A stretch of DNA of 64,000 nucleotides. It comes from Halococcus hamelinensis 100A6 (lineage in GTDB: Archaea; Halobacteriota; Halobacteria; Halobacteriales; Halococcaceae). Below, one piece after another: positions 1 through 7,539 of the stretch (positions are counted from its first letter, which is position 1; every line of letters begins with the position of its first letter). Made by a program: the position numbers and the translations under genes. Location: contig NZ_AOMB01000032.1 in assembly GCF_000336675.1 (NCBI RefSeq), positions 1 through 64,000 of the forward strand. The letters run 5' to 3'. Below the pieces are notes generated by a model, which saw nothing but the letters and a program-made list of their open reading frames with translations, ran no database searches and was not told the origin of the DNA.

Positions 1-1554
1 GGTCGCCGTCGGCGTCACGGTGTCGGTCGCCGTCGCCGTCACGGTGTCGGTCGCCGTCGGCGTGTCCGTTGCACTCGACGTCGCCGTTTCCGTCTCCATC
101 GTCTCGGTTGCCGTCACCGTGGTCGTCGTTTCGGCTGTCGTGGTCGCCGTTTCCGTTCCGGTCGACGTCGCCGTGGTCGTCACCGTCGATTCCTCCGTAT
201 CCCCGTTGGGCAGGTCGACGGTCAGGGTGTGGGTCCCCGACTCGAAGGTCTCGGTGTCGCTGTCGACGAACTCCTGGTCGGCCTCGGTCTGGGGGCTCCA
301 GCCGGGACCGGTCTTCTCGTAGCTCGCGAGGGTCAACTCGATCGGTTCGCCCTCGCTGACGGTGAAGGTGATCGTCGCGGTGTCGTTCTCGACCGAGATG
401 TCCTCGCTCTCGATCCGGTCGGCCACGGTTTCGTCGGTCACGAACTCGCCGTCGGAGACGCGTGTGATGTCCGAATCGGTGTTGCCGTGTGCGAAGCGGA
501 CCAGTCTATCGGGCGTGTAGTAGCCCTCGTCGCTCCGGAGGTTTTCGATCGCTTCGCCCGTCACGAAGTCCACCTGGTAGTACGTCGCGTTCTGGGGCAT
601 CGGCCGCTCCTCGACCGGCGTCACGTCGCCGTCGGCGAGGTCGAAGGTGGCGTTCGGGATCCCCGCGTTGACCGCGAGGTCGCTCACGAGGAACGAGGTG
701 TTGATCGTGGTCGTCTCACCCTCGGTCGTGAGGGTGACGTTCGAGACGCCTTTCACCGGAACGCTCGACGCCCGGTCGAGGTAGACGGTCGCCGACGCGG
801 TGTAGCCCAGCGATTCGTTCTCGCTCTCGATGGCGACCACGTCGGTCGTGTAGCCGTCGACCATCTCGGTGCCCTCGTAGGTCACGTCGCTGTCGGCCAG
901 CATCGTCGAGGGGTCACTCGTGCCCATCGCGCTCGCGTTCATCCCCATCGCGTCGGCCTGCGAGACGCCGCCCGCGGTCGCCCCACCCATGGCGCTCGCC
1001 GGCGAGGCGTTAGCGAGGTCCGCCACCGGCAGCGCCGTCGTGGTGTCGGTCGCGGGGTCGTAGTACATCACCGTGGTGCCGTTCGAGGCCACGATGGTTC
1101 CGGCCTGGGCCTCGGGTTCGAGGACGTCGAGTCGGACCATATCCGGGGCCTTGTACGAGACGTTCGCGCTCGCGTCGAAGGACTGGCTCCCGGCGTCGTT
1201 CGAGACCACGGTCTCGCTCTCGACCGTCGCGCTCAGGTCGTGGAGACCGTCGTAGGACGTCCGTGCGTCCTGATACACGTCGAACAACGTCCGGTCGCCG
1301 TTTCCGGAAGCCGTCCCGGTCGCCGTCGCCGTGTCGGTGGCGGTTTCGGTCGCCGCGTTCGTTGCGGTGTCGGTCGATTCGGTCGCCGTTTCGTCCGCCG
1401 TCGACTCGACCTGTGCGTTCGCGCCGTTCGATACGTCCGCCTGTGCGCTCGCCGCGTTCGCGACCTGGTCGCCACCGAACGGGGAGACCCCCGAGACTGG
1501 AATCGCGACGGTGAGCAAGCCGAGCGCGACCACTATCGCGCCCAGCTGCTTCAT
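1..1554 (-). CDS. Secreted LolA-like haloarchaeal surface protein (3' end missing)
   Basis: The reading frame opens at an ATG (complement of 1552-1554) and stays open for 518 codons to the left edge of the window, so the C-terminus is missing. Residues 1 to about 25 (MKQLGAIVVALGLLTVAIPV) look like a signal peptide. A Thr/Ala/Glu-rich linker follows (about residues 45-85), then a globular part (about 90-440) whose pattern (SYDGLHDLSATVES, MVRLDVLEPEAQAGTIV, YYDPATDTTTALP) resembles the LolA/RseB-like fold of secreted haloarchaeal proteins. The visible end is a second low-complexity stretch of TAT, TET and TDT units, as seen before a membrane or cell-surface anchor. The LolA assignment is by pattern only. 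Role unknown. Confidence 0.75.
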   Translation of the reverse strand, partial: MKQLGAIVVALGLLTVAIPVSGVSPFGGDQVANAASAQADVSNGANAQVESTADETATESTDTATNAATETATDTATATGTASGNGDRTLFDVYQDARTSYDGLHDLSATVESETVVSNDAGSQSFDASANVSYKAPDMVRLDVLEPEAQAGTIVASNGTTVMYYDPATDTTTALPVADLANASPASAMGGATAGGVSQADAMGMNASAMGTSDPSTMLADSDVTYEGTEMVDGYTTDVVAIESENESLGYTASATVYLDRASSVPVKGVSNVTLTTEGETTTINTSFLVSDLAVNAGIPNATFDLADGDVTPVEERPMPQNATYYQVDFVTGEAIENLRSDEGYYTPDRLVRFAHGNTDSDITRVSDGEFVTDETVADRIESEDISVENDTATITFTVSEGEPIELTLASYEKTGPGWSPQTEADQEFVDSDTETFESGTHTLTVDLPNGDTEESTVTTTATSTGTETATTTAETTTTVTATETMETETATSSATDTPTATDTVTATATDTVTPTAT

Positions 1555-1584
1555 TGATATCATCAGTTGTTTTATCTACGATAA

Positions 1585-1594
1585 CCTCTATAAA
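1585..1594 (-). promoter_or_regulatory. TATA-like box upstream of the LolA-like gene
   Basis: On the minus strand the sequence reads GTTTTATAGA about 35 bp before the ATG at 1554. This fits an archaeal TATA box giving a short leader. The rest of the 279 bp between this gene and the next (1555-1833) shows an A-rich run (AAAAAATAAG near 1755-1765) that could drive the plus-strand gene; I see no gene there. Confidence 0.45.
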
Positions 1595-1833
1595 ACTTCG
1601 GGTCGGAAGAAAAGAACGAGTGACGTATCCCAGGAGAACGTCCCGAAAACGTATCGTCGACTGACCGACCGAGCCGCTCGATGCTCCGGTCGGCCCCACC
1701 GCTCGCGTCCGGCGTTCGGCTCCGAACGCGACCCCGTCTTTCGTGACTGGAAGGGCAAAAAATAAGCCGTCCTGGGTGGACCCGAACACGTGAACCGCTC
1801 CGCTTCCCAGCGACCGTTCCGGGAGCCCGTGAG

Positions 1834-2319
1834 GTGAGTGTCGCCGTTCGCGCCACCGGGGTCGGCCGTCATCCGCGCGCACGACGGGTGCTCGCCGCGC
1901 TCGGCGTGCTCGTCGCGACGGCGACGACGGTGCTGCTGGTCGGTCCCCTCGGACTGCTCGTTGCGGTCGCGGTTGGTGCGGGGCAGTACCTGTTCGGTAC
2001 GGCGGTCGCGTTCGCGCTCGGACAGGTCGTACTCGTCGGCCTGCTTCCGTTCGACGGCCCCGTGGCCGACTTCGCCCTCGCCGAAGCCGGGCTGTGTCTC
2101 GTCCTCGTCTGCGGGCTCGTCGACCACGCGGAGCCGGTACGTTCGGTCGTGGCGACGCTCGTCGCGGGCGTTGCCGTCGGCGGCCTGACGTGGCTGGTCT
2201 TCCGCGCGACGGACTCGGTCCCGCTCACCGGCGGCGCGCTCGTCGTCGGGCTCGCGCTGGTCCTCTACGCGGGCCATCGGTACGAACGGGTTCGACTGGG
2301 GTTGGTCGAACGTGAGTGA
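1834..2319 (+). CDS. Small multi-pass membrane protein
   Basis: 161 residues from a GTG start. After a short basic N-terminus (RATGVGRHPRARR) the protein is almost entirely hydrophobic, with about five predicted membrane segments (VLAALGVLVATATTVLLVG, LLVAVAVGAGQYLFG, ALGQVVLVGLLPF, VATLVAGVAVGGLTWLVF, GGALVVGLALVLYAG). I recognise no catalytic motif. Its stop overlaps the GTG start of the next gene by eight bases, so the two are probably translationally coupled and work together. They converge on the MoxR operon. Function unknown. Confidence 0.7.
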   Translation: MSVAVRATGVGRHPRARRVLAALGVLVATATTVLLVGPLGLLVAVAVGAGQYLFGTAVAFALGQVVLVGLLPFDGPVADFALAEAGLCLVLVCGLVDHAEPVRSVVATLVAGVAVGGLTWLVFRATDSVPLTGGALVVGLALVLYAGHRYERVRLGLVERE

Positions 2320-3193
2320 GGCCGCTACGCGACCCGCCGAGGAAGACTCGACGGAGGCGGAGCCGTCCCCGAACGACGACCGCACGGCGCGGATCGAGGT
2401 GTTGCGCGAGGAGAACCAGCGCCTCCGCGAGGAGTACGCGCGGGCCCGTCGAACCCAGTATCGTCGGACGGCGCTCGCGCTGGCGGCGGTCGGGCTGGTC
2501 GCGGCGCTCGGCGGCGCGCTCTTTCCGAACTCCCGCACCGTGCTGTTCGCGCTTGGCGGGACGGGACTGTTCGCCGCCGCGCTCACCTACTACCTCACGC
2601 CGGAGCAGTTCGTCTCGGCGACCGTCGGCGAGGGGGTCTACAGCGCGTTCGCGACGACCGAAGCCGCGCTCGTCGACGAACTCGGGCTCCAGGACGACCG
2701 GGTCTACCTCCCAGGTCCCGAAACGGTCGAGGGGAGCTCGGTACGGCTGTTCGTCCCCCAGAACGCCGACTATCGCCTGCCGGAGCCGATGGCCCTCGGG
2801 TCGGTGTTCGTCGTCGACGACGAGGCAGCCCGTGGGGTGAGCCTCCATCCGAGCGGCGGGCCGCTGTTCGAGGAGTTCCGCCGGGCGCTCTCGACGGAAC
2901 TCCCCGGCGACGCCGACCGCCTCGCCGACCGCCTCACCGACGGGCTCGTCGAGGAGTTCGAGCTGGTGCGGAGCACGACGCGCGACGTCTCCGGGACGCC
3001 CGACGGCGAGGGGAGCGTGACGATCGGGATCGACGGGAGCGCGTACGGCGCGGTCGACCGGATCGACCATCCCGTGGCGTCGTTTCTCGGCGTCGGGTTC
3101 GCGGAGGGGCTCGACCGAGCGGTGTCGGTCACCGCCCGCTCGGTCGACGACGACCGCGCCGACTACCTCGTGACGTGCTCGTGGGACGACTGA
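2312..3193 (+). CDS. Coiled-coil membrane protein of a haloarchaeal DUF family
   Basis: 293 residues, GTG start inside the end of the preceding gene. An acidic N-terminal tail is followed by a short coiled coil (RIEVLREENQRLREEYARARR, about residues 27-47), two membrane helices (about 53-68 and 76-94), then a roughly 200-residue soluble domain with a mixed alpha/beta pattern (VRLFVPQNADYRLPEP, GGPLFEEFRRAL, SVTARSVDDDRADYLVTCSWDD). It resembles a conserved haloarchaeal family (I recall DUF7982, not checked). The pair lies next to the MoxR operon on the opposite strand, which may be coincidence. Function unknown. Confidence 0.7.
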   Translation: MSEAATRPAEEDSTEAEPSPNDDRTARIEVLREENQRLREEYARARRTQYRRTALALAAVGLVAALGGALFPNSRTVLFALGGTGLFAAALTYYLTPEQFVSATVGEGVYSAFATTEAALVDELGLQDDRVYLPGPETVEGSSVRLFVPQNADYRLPEPMALGSVFVVDDEAARGVSLHPSGGPLFEEFRRALSTELPGDADRLADRLTDGLVEEFELVRSTTRDVSGTPDGEGSVTIGIDGSAYGAVDRIDHPVASFLGVGFAEGLDRAVSVTARSVDDDRADYLVTCSWDD

Positions 3194-3199
3194 CGGCGC

Positions 3200-4192
3200 T
3201 CATTCCTGTTTTCCGCCGTCGCTCACCGCGGCCTGCGGCTCGGCCGCGTCCTCGCCGGGCGGTTCGGTCTCGGCGGCGATGGTGTCGAGTACGTCCACGA
3301 CCGAGACGTCGCTGAGCGAGGCGTCGGTGCTCAACACCAGCCGGTGGACGAGGATCGGTTCGATGAGGGCCTTGACGTCGTCCGGGATGACGTAGTCGCG
3401 ACCGGTGATCGCCGCGCGGGCCTTCGCGGTGTTGAGGAAGGCGAGTGTCGCCCGGGGCGACGCGCCGTACTCGACGTGTGGGTTCTCGTGGGTCGCGCCC
3501 ACGACGTCGAGGACGTACTCCTTCACCGACCCGTCGACGTAGACCTCGGCCACCGTCTCGCGGGCGTCGAGGAGCTCCTCGCTCGTGACGACCCGTTCGA
3601 TCCGGTCGGGGCCGAGCGTCGGGTCGGTGTCGAACCGGTCGAGGAGTTCCCGACCCTCGGTCCTCGTCGGGAGCTCCGCCGTGAGCTTGAACTGGAAGCG
3701 GTCGCGCTGGGCCTCGGGGAGCTCGAAGGTCCCCTCCATCTCGATCGGGTTCTGGGTCGCGATCAGCATGAACGGCTCCGGCAGCGCGAGGGTCTCGCCG
3801 TCGATCGTGACCTGGCGCTCCTGCATGGCTTCGAGCAGCGCGCTCTGGGTCTTCGGCGTCGCGCGATTGATCTCGTCGGCCACCACGAGGTTCGCGAAGA
3901 CGGGCCCGCGCTGGAGTTCGAACTCGCCGGTCGACTCCCGGTAGATGTGGGTGCCGGTGATGTCGGCCGGGAGCACGTCGGGGGTGAGCTGGACCCGATT
4001 GTGCCCCAGCCCGCTGGCCCGGGCGAACAGCCGGGCGACGGTGGTCTTCGCGACGCCCGGCACCCCCTCGAGCAGCACGTGCCCGCGGGTCAGGAGGGCG
4101 ATCGTCATCCCCTCGACGAGCTCCGCCTTGCCGATGAGCACCGACCCCATCTCGTCGTGGAGGGCGGCGTAAATCTCGTCCGGTGTGGTCAT
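3200..4192 (-). CDS. MoxR-type AAA+ ATPase
   Basis: 330 residues, the usual size for MoxR chaperone-like ATPases. Walker A is GVPGVAKTT (about residue 43), Walker B lies in NLVVADEINRATPKTQ, and sensor 1 in MLIATQNPIEMEGTFELPEAQRDRF, all canonical for the family. MoxR proteins usually act with a von Willebrand/DUF58 partner to activate or insert cofactors into target complexes, often at the membrane. Here it is the third gene of an operon, three bases after the DUF4350 gene. A DUF58 gene, the usual partner, is not visible nearby. The assignment is secure; the client is unknown. Confidence 0.93.
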   Translation of the reverse strand: MTTPDEIYAALHDEMGSVLIGKAELVEGMTIALLTRGHVLLEGVPGVAKTTVARLFARASGLGHNRVQLTPDVLPADITGTHIYRESTGEFELQRGPVFANLVVADEINRATPKTQSALLEAMQERQVTIDGETLALPEPFMLIATQNPIEMEGTFELPEAQRDRFQFKLTAELPTRTEGRELLDRFDTDPTLGPDRIERVVTSEELLDARETVAEVYVDGSVKEYVLDVVGATHENPHVEYGASPRATLAFLNTAKARAAITGRDYVIPDDVKALIEPILVHRLVLSTDASLSDVSVVDVLDTIAAETEPPGEDAAEPQAAVSDGGKQE

Positions 4193-4195
4193 TGG

Positions 4196-5251
4196 TTAGT
4201 CCTCATCCCGGCGGCTCATAATCCCTCGTATCACCCGGTCGACCCGTTCGTCGTCCCACTCCGGATGTCGGCTCCGGACGAACGACGACAGCTCGTCGGC
4301 GTCCAGGGTCGGGTCCGGGGCTGGCTCGCTCCCGAACCGGTCCGCGAGTCGCCGGAGTGCCCTCGGAGGACGGGTCCAAAGCCCGAGAACCCCGAGACAG
4401 AGGCTCCCGAGCACCAGTTGAAGGACCGGCACGTCCCGAACGACGAGCAGCGCCACCGAGAGCGGCGGCAGCCGACCGGCGTGGGAGTAGTCCAACAGGA
4501 CCCGTTGGTGGTCGGCGAACAGCGACCGAACGAACGCCCGGTTGTCGGCTCGATCCAGCATCGCGTTGATGAACAGGCTCGGGTCGCCGACCACGACCAC
4601 CCGCCCGTCGCCGACCGGTTCGGTCGTTGCCACCGGATAGCTCCCCACCCGGTCGCTGTCGTCGAGCTCGTCGTTAGCGTTGGCATCGAGGTACGCCACG
4701 CTGGACGAGCTCGCGAGCACCCTCGCGCCGTTGGGGTCGACGCCAGTGCCGTGGTTGAGCGTGAGGCTGTCGACGCCCGCCATCAGGCCTCCGTCCGAGA
4801 CGTTCCGCGCGACCGGCAGCGCCGGCGAGCGGTAGTTGTAGCGTTCGTCGCGGAGCGTATCACCGTCCAGGCGTGCGTTCGCCCCCAGCCGGGCGAGCAG
4901 CGGGTTCGAGTGCGGTCCGACGTCCTCGGCGACGACGAGGGTGCCGCCGCGCCGGACGAACGCCCGAAGACGGTCGGTGTCGCTGGGGCCGTAGCCGGTC
5001 TCGGGCGAGAGCACGACCGCGACGGAGCCGTTCGCCGGCCCGCTCGAATACTGGGTGGTGTTCCTGACGATCGCGCTCTCGGCCCCGACGGCTCGGGCTT
5101 CGTCCTGGAGCTGCGAGGCCCCGTCCCAGCCCTGATTGAACGACCCGAACGCCGCGCTCGACGTGGTCGCCGCGAGGACGAGGCCGACGGCGACGACGAC
5201 CGTGAGCCCGACGAGTACGACTTGGGGATAGTCGAAATCCGGCCGATCCAT
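4196..5251 (-). CDS. DUF4350-type membrane protein
   Basis: 351 residues. I use the ATG that overlaps the upstream gene's TGA (ATGA at 5248-5251) rather than an earlier in-frame ATG at 5335 inside that gene. An N-terminal membrane helix (VVLVGLTVVVAVGLVLAAT) precedes an extracytoplasmic domain with the DUF4350 pattern (LSPETGYGPSDTDRLRAFVRRGGTLVVAED, then GRVVVVGDPSLFINAML), related to glutamine-amidotransferase-like folds. A second helix (VLQLVLGSLCLGVLGLW) follows near residue 285 and a cytoplasmic tail ends the protein. DUF4350 genes are commonly next to moxR, as here. Biochemical role unknown. Confidence 0.85.
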   Translation of the reverse strand: MDRPDFDYPQVVLVGLTVVVAVGLVLAATTSSAAFGSFNQGWDGASQLQDEARAVGAESAIVRNTTQYSSGPANGSVAVVLSPETGYGPSDTDRLRAFVRRGGTLVVAEDVGPHSNPLLARLGANARLDGDTLRDERYNYRSPALPVARNVSDGGLMAGVDSLTLNHGTGVDPNGARVLASSSSVAYLDANANDELDDSDRVGSYPVATTEPVGDGRVVVVGDPSLFINAMLDRADNRAFVRSLFADHQRVLLDYSHAGRLPPLSVALLVVRDVPVLQLVLGSLCLGVLGLWTRPPRALRRLADRFGSEPAPDPTLDADELSSFVRSRHPEWDDERVDRVIRGIMSRRDED

Positions 5252-5526
5252 CAGACCACACCCTGCGGAAGGATGGCGAGCACCCGTCGGACCACGACGT
5301 AGGCGAAGACGACGAGCCCGGCGAGGATCACCCACCGGAGTCGGGCGCGCCAGCGCGGCGTCACGGCGAACGGGGCGGTGAGTTCGACTACGACGAGGAA
5401 GCCGATGAGCGAGAGCACGAAGAAGAGCTCCAGCGAGAGCGCGCCCAGCAGCGACAGGCAGACCACCGTCGCGAGCATCCAGGCGGTCTGCCCGTAGACG
5501 AAGCGCCGTCGCCGCTGGGTTGCCAT
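5251..5526 (-). CDS. Small membrane protein leading the MoxR operon
   Basis: 91 residues with a basic start (MATQRRRRF) and about three membrane helices (TAWMLATVVCLSLLGALSL, FFVLSLIGFLVVVELTAPFAV, WVILAGLVVFAYVVV). It is the first gene of the DUF4350-MoxR operon and its TGA overlaps the next ATG. A purine-rich GGGAGGCGG lies just before the ATG, a good ribosome-binding site. No family name is assignable; context suggests a membrane subunit acting with the DUF4350 and MoxR proteins. Confidence 0.75.
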   Translation of the reverse strand: MATQRRRRFVYGQTAWMLATVVCLSLLGALSLELFFVLSLIGFLVVVELTAPFAVTPRWRARLRWVILAGLVVFAYVVVRRVLAILPQGVV

Positions 5527-5570
5527 GGTACCGCCTCCCGGTCGTCGTCCTTCAACCTACCGACTCGGAG

Positions 5571-5580
5571 GCTTATTTAT
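5571..5580 (-). promoter_or_regulatory. TATA-like box of the MoxR operon
   Basis: The minus strand reads ATAAATAAGC about 48 bp upstream of the ATG at 5526. With a start site some 25 bp downstream this leaves a leader of about 20 nt that would include the GGGAGG ribosome-binding site. The A/T run could also serve the divergent formylglycine-generating enzyme gene. Confidence 0.5.
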
Positions 5581-5699
5581 CCCGTTCGTTCGCCCGACGG
5601 AACCCCTCTCACCACACCCAGGTCGTTTCACGACGTGCGTTCGGTGCGGGTCGGCGGGCCGACCGTAACCCCTTCACTACGGCGGCACGACGACCGTCC

Positions 5700-6698
5700 A
5701 TGGCACGGGACGACCGCACGTGCTGTGCGGCCTCGCGCGACCCGGAGCGGCCGTCGCGGGAGCGACCCTCGGCGGCCGACCGGGACCGGGTCGAACGGAC
5801 CGCCCCGGCGACGGCCGACGACGGGAGAACGACGCGAATGGTACGCCTCGACGGCGGCCGGTTCACGATGGGGACCGACGACGGGGTCGGGTTCCCCGAG
5901 GACGGCGAGGGGCCGGCGCGCGAGGTGGCGCTCGACCCGTTCTACGTCGACCGGTTCGCCGTGACGAACGCCGAGTTCCTCCGGTTCGTTCGCGAGACGG
6001 GCTACACCACCGAGGCCGAACGGTTCGGCTGGTCGTTCGTCTTCGAGGACTTCGTCGCGCCCGCCGACGAGTCACACGTGATGCAGTCCGTGGCGGCAGC
6101 GCCGTGGTGGGTCGCCGTCGAGGGCGCGACCTGGCTCCGACCCGAGGGTCCGAGTTCGAGCGTGGTCGGGGACGACCGGTTGAAACAGCCCGTCGCGCAC
6201 GTCTCGTGGAACGACGCCCAGGCGTACGCCGACTGGGCCGGCAAGCGCCTCCCGACGGAAGCCGAGTGGGAGTACGCCGCACGCGGCGGGCTGGAGGGAA
6301 AACGGTATCCCTGGGGCGACGACCTCCGACCCGACGGCGAGCACCGCTGTAACATCTGGCAGGGCGACTTCCCGGAGCACAACACCGGCGACGACGGCTA
6401 CCTCGGCCCCGCACCCGTAACCGCCTACGAACCGAACGGGTTCGGGCTCTACAACGTCTCCGGCAACGTCTGGGAGTGGTGTGCCGACTGGTTCAGCTCG
6501 GAGTACCACACCACCGAGGCCTACTCCCACACGAACCCGACGGGTCCGCCGGACGGCGATTCGCGGGTGATGCGCGGCGGGTCGTACCTCTGTCATCGGT
6601 CGTGGTGCAACCGATACCGGGTCGCGGCGCGCTCGCAGAACACGCCCGACAGCTCGACCGGGAACATCGGCTTTCGGTGCGTGGTCGACGTCGCCTGA
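5700..6698 (+). CDS. Formylglycine-generating enzyme (sulfatase-modifying factor)
   Basis: 332 residues from the ATG at 5700; the frame is open further upstream but that part does not look coding. The whole FGE/SUMF1 domain is present: VRLDGGRFTMGTDDGVGFPEDGE near residue 50, FYVDRFAVTNAEFLRFV, HVSWNDAQAYADWAGKRLPTEAEWEYAARGG, and the C-terminal core GGSYLCHRSWCNRYRVAARS. Both active-site cysteines of SUMF1 (human Cys336 and Cys341) align with the two Cys of YLCHRSWC, so this should be an active copper-dependent oxidase that turns a sulfatase Cys into formylglycine, not just a relative. An N-terminal CC pair is seen in some bacterial FGEs. No Cys-type sulfatase is visible in the window. Confidence 0.93.
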   Translation: MARDDRTCCAASRDPERPSRERPSAADRDRVERTAPATADDGRTTRMVRLDGGRFTMGTDDGVGFPEDGEGPAREVALDPFYVDRFAVTNAEFLRFVRETGYTTEAERFGWSFVFEDFVAPADESHVMQSVAAAPWWVAVEGATWLRPEGPSSSVVGDDRLKQPVAHVSWNDAQAYADWAGKRLPTEAEWEYAARGGLEGKRYPWGDDLRPDGEHRCNIWQGDFPEHNTGDDGYLGPAPVTAYEPNGFGLYNVSGNVWEWCADWFSSEYHTTEAYSHTNPTGPPDGDSRVMRGGSYLCHRSWCNRYRVAARSQNTPDSSTGNIGFRCVVDVA

Positions 6699-7307
6699 TC
6701 ACTCCGGCGGGGACCGTCTCGCGAGCGACGACCGGATGCGCTCGTAGACCGCGGGATTGGCTTCGGCCGCGTACGCCGGGAAGCTCTCGTTCGTGATCCC
6801 GTGGAACCGCGAGGTGCTGGTGAACGCGACGACTGGGCGGATCGTCTCGGGGTCCGGCAGCCGAAAGCAGACGTTGGCGACGACCCGCTCGACCCCGTCC
6901 AGCCGCGAGACGTCGTTCGCGACGCACTGGGCGTACATCTCGGCGTTCTCGACGAGGTGCCGAGCGGTGAGCGCGGTCGGGACGAAACAGAGTTCGAAGT
7001 GAACCTCGTCGGGAACCGGGTGGTCGGTGCCGGGGTAGAAGTGGCCGCGCATCCGGTTGAACTGGCGGACGATCTCGTTGGCCCCGGTCGCGTGGCGCAC
7101 CGCCGACTCGGATTTGACCTCGTAGAGGTGGCCGCTCGACGTCCCCGTGGTCTGATAGAGGTCGACGACGCCCCGGTCGCCGTAGTGGTTGTAGTGTTCC
7201 TCGGGGTAGAGCTTCGTCTCGATGTCCCGCTCGCCACGCGAACGAGCGGCCCGCTCGCTTCGTTTGTGGTGGCGGATCAGCGCGTTCGTGATGTCGTCCT
7301 CGTTCAT
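6699..7307 (-). CDS. Conserved haloarchaeal protein with PD-(D/E)XK-like motif
   Basis: 202 residues; start taken as the ATG at 7307 (MNEDDITN). The N-terminal half contains IETKLYPEEHYNHYGDRGVVDLYQT followed by HLYEVKSES, an Asp ... Glu-x-Lys arrangement typical of PD-(D/E)XK nuclease folds (approximate residues 33-75). The C-terminal half has no motif I know. It converges tail-to-tail with the FGE gene with no intervening base. A nuclease-like role (repair or mobile-element defence) is inferred from the motif alone; many such domains are structural. Confidence 0.6.
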   Translation of the reverse strand: MNEDDITNALIRHHKRSERAARSRGERDIETKLYPEEHYNHYGDRGVVDLYQTTGTSSGHLYEVKSESAVRHATGANEIVRQFNRMRGHFYPGTDHPVPDEVHFELCFVPTALTARHLVENAEMYAQCVANDVSRLDGVERVVANVCFRLPDPETIRPVVAFTSTSRFHGITNESFPAYAAEANPAVYERIRSSLARRSPPE

Positions 7308-7539
7308 CGTGGGCGGGGTCGGTGGCCGGCTACGCGCCGTCCGCACTTATACCTGCGCGGTCCGAAGCCGAGCGATCGTGCTCGCGTCGCCGTGTTTTTC
7401 GCTCGATTCGGTGGCGTCGCCCCGTCCGCTAGGGCTTTGTGTCTGCCGGTTGCAGAACCGTCACGAATGGGGAGTCGAGCCGCGCCCGGACCGGGTGAGA
7501 CGGACGGAGCATTGGATCGTATCCGACGAGAGGTGACGG

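Noticed and set aside
1-70. Short tandem repeat resembling a CRISPR-like or satellite array
   Set aside because: The units are in frame with a Thr/Ala-rich protein linker, have no spacers, and are explained by low-complexity coding sequence.
3344-5302. A 652-codon plus-strand frame opposite moxR and DUF4350
   Set aside because: Antisense shadow of two well supported genes; no motif, Arg/Pro/His-rich.
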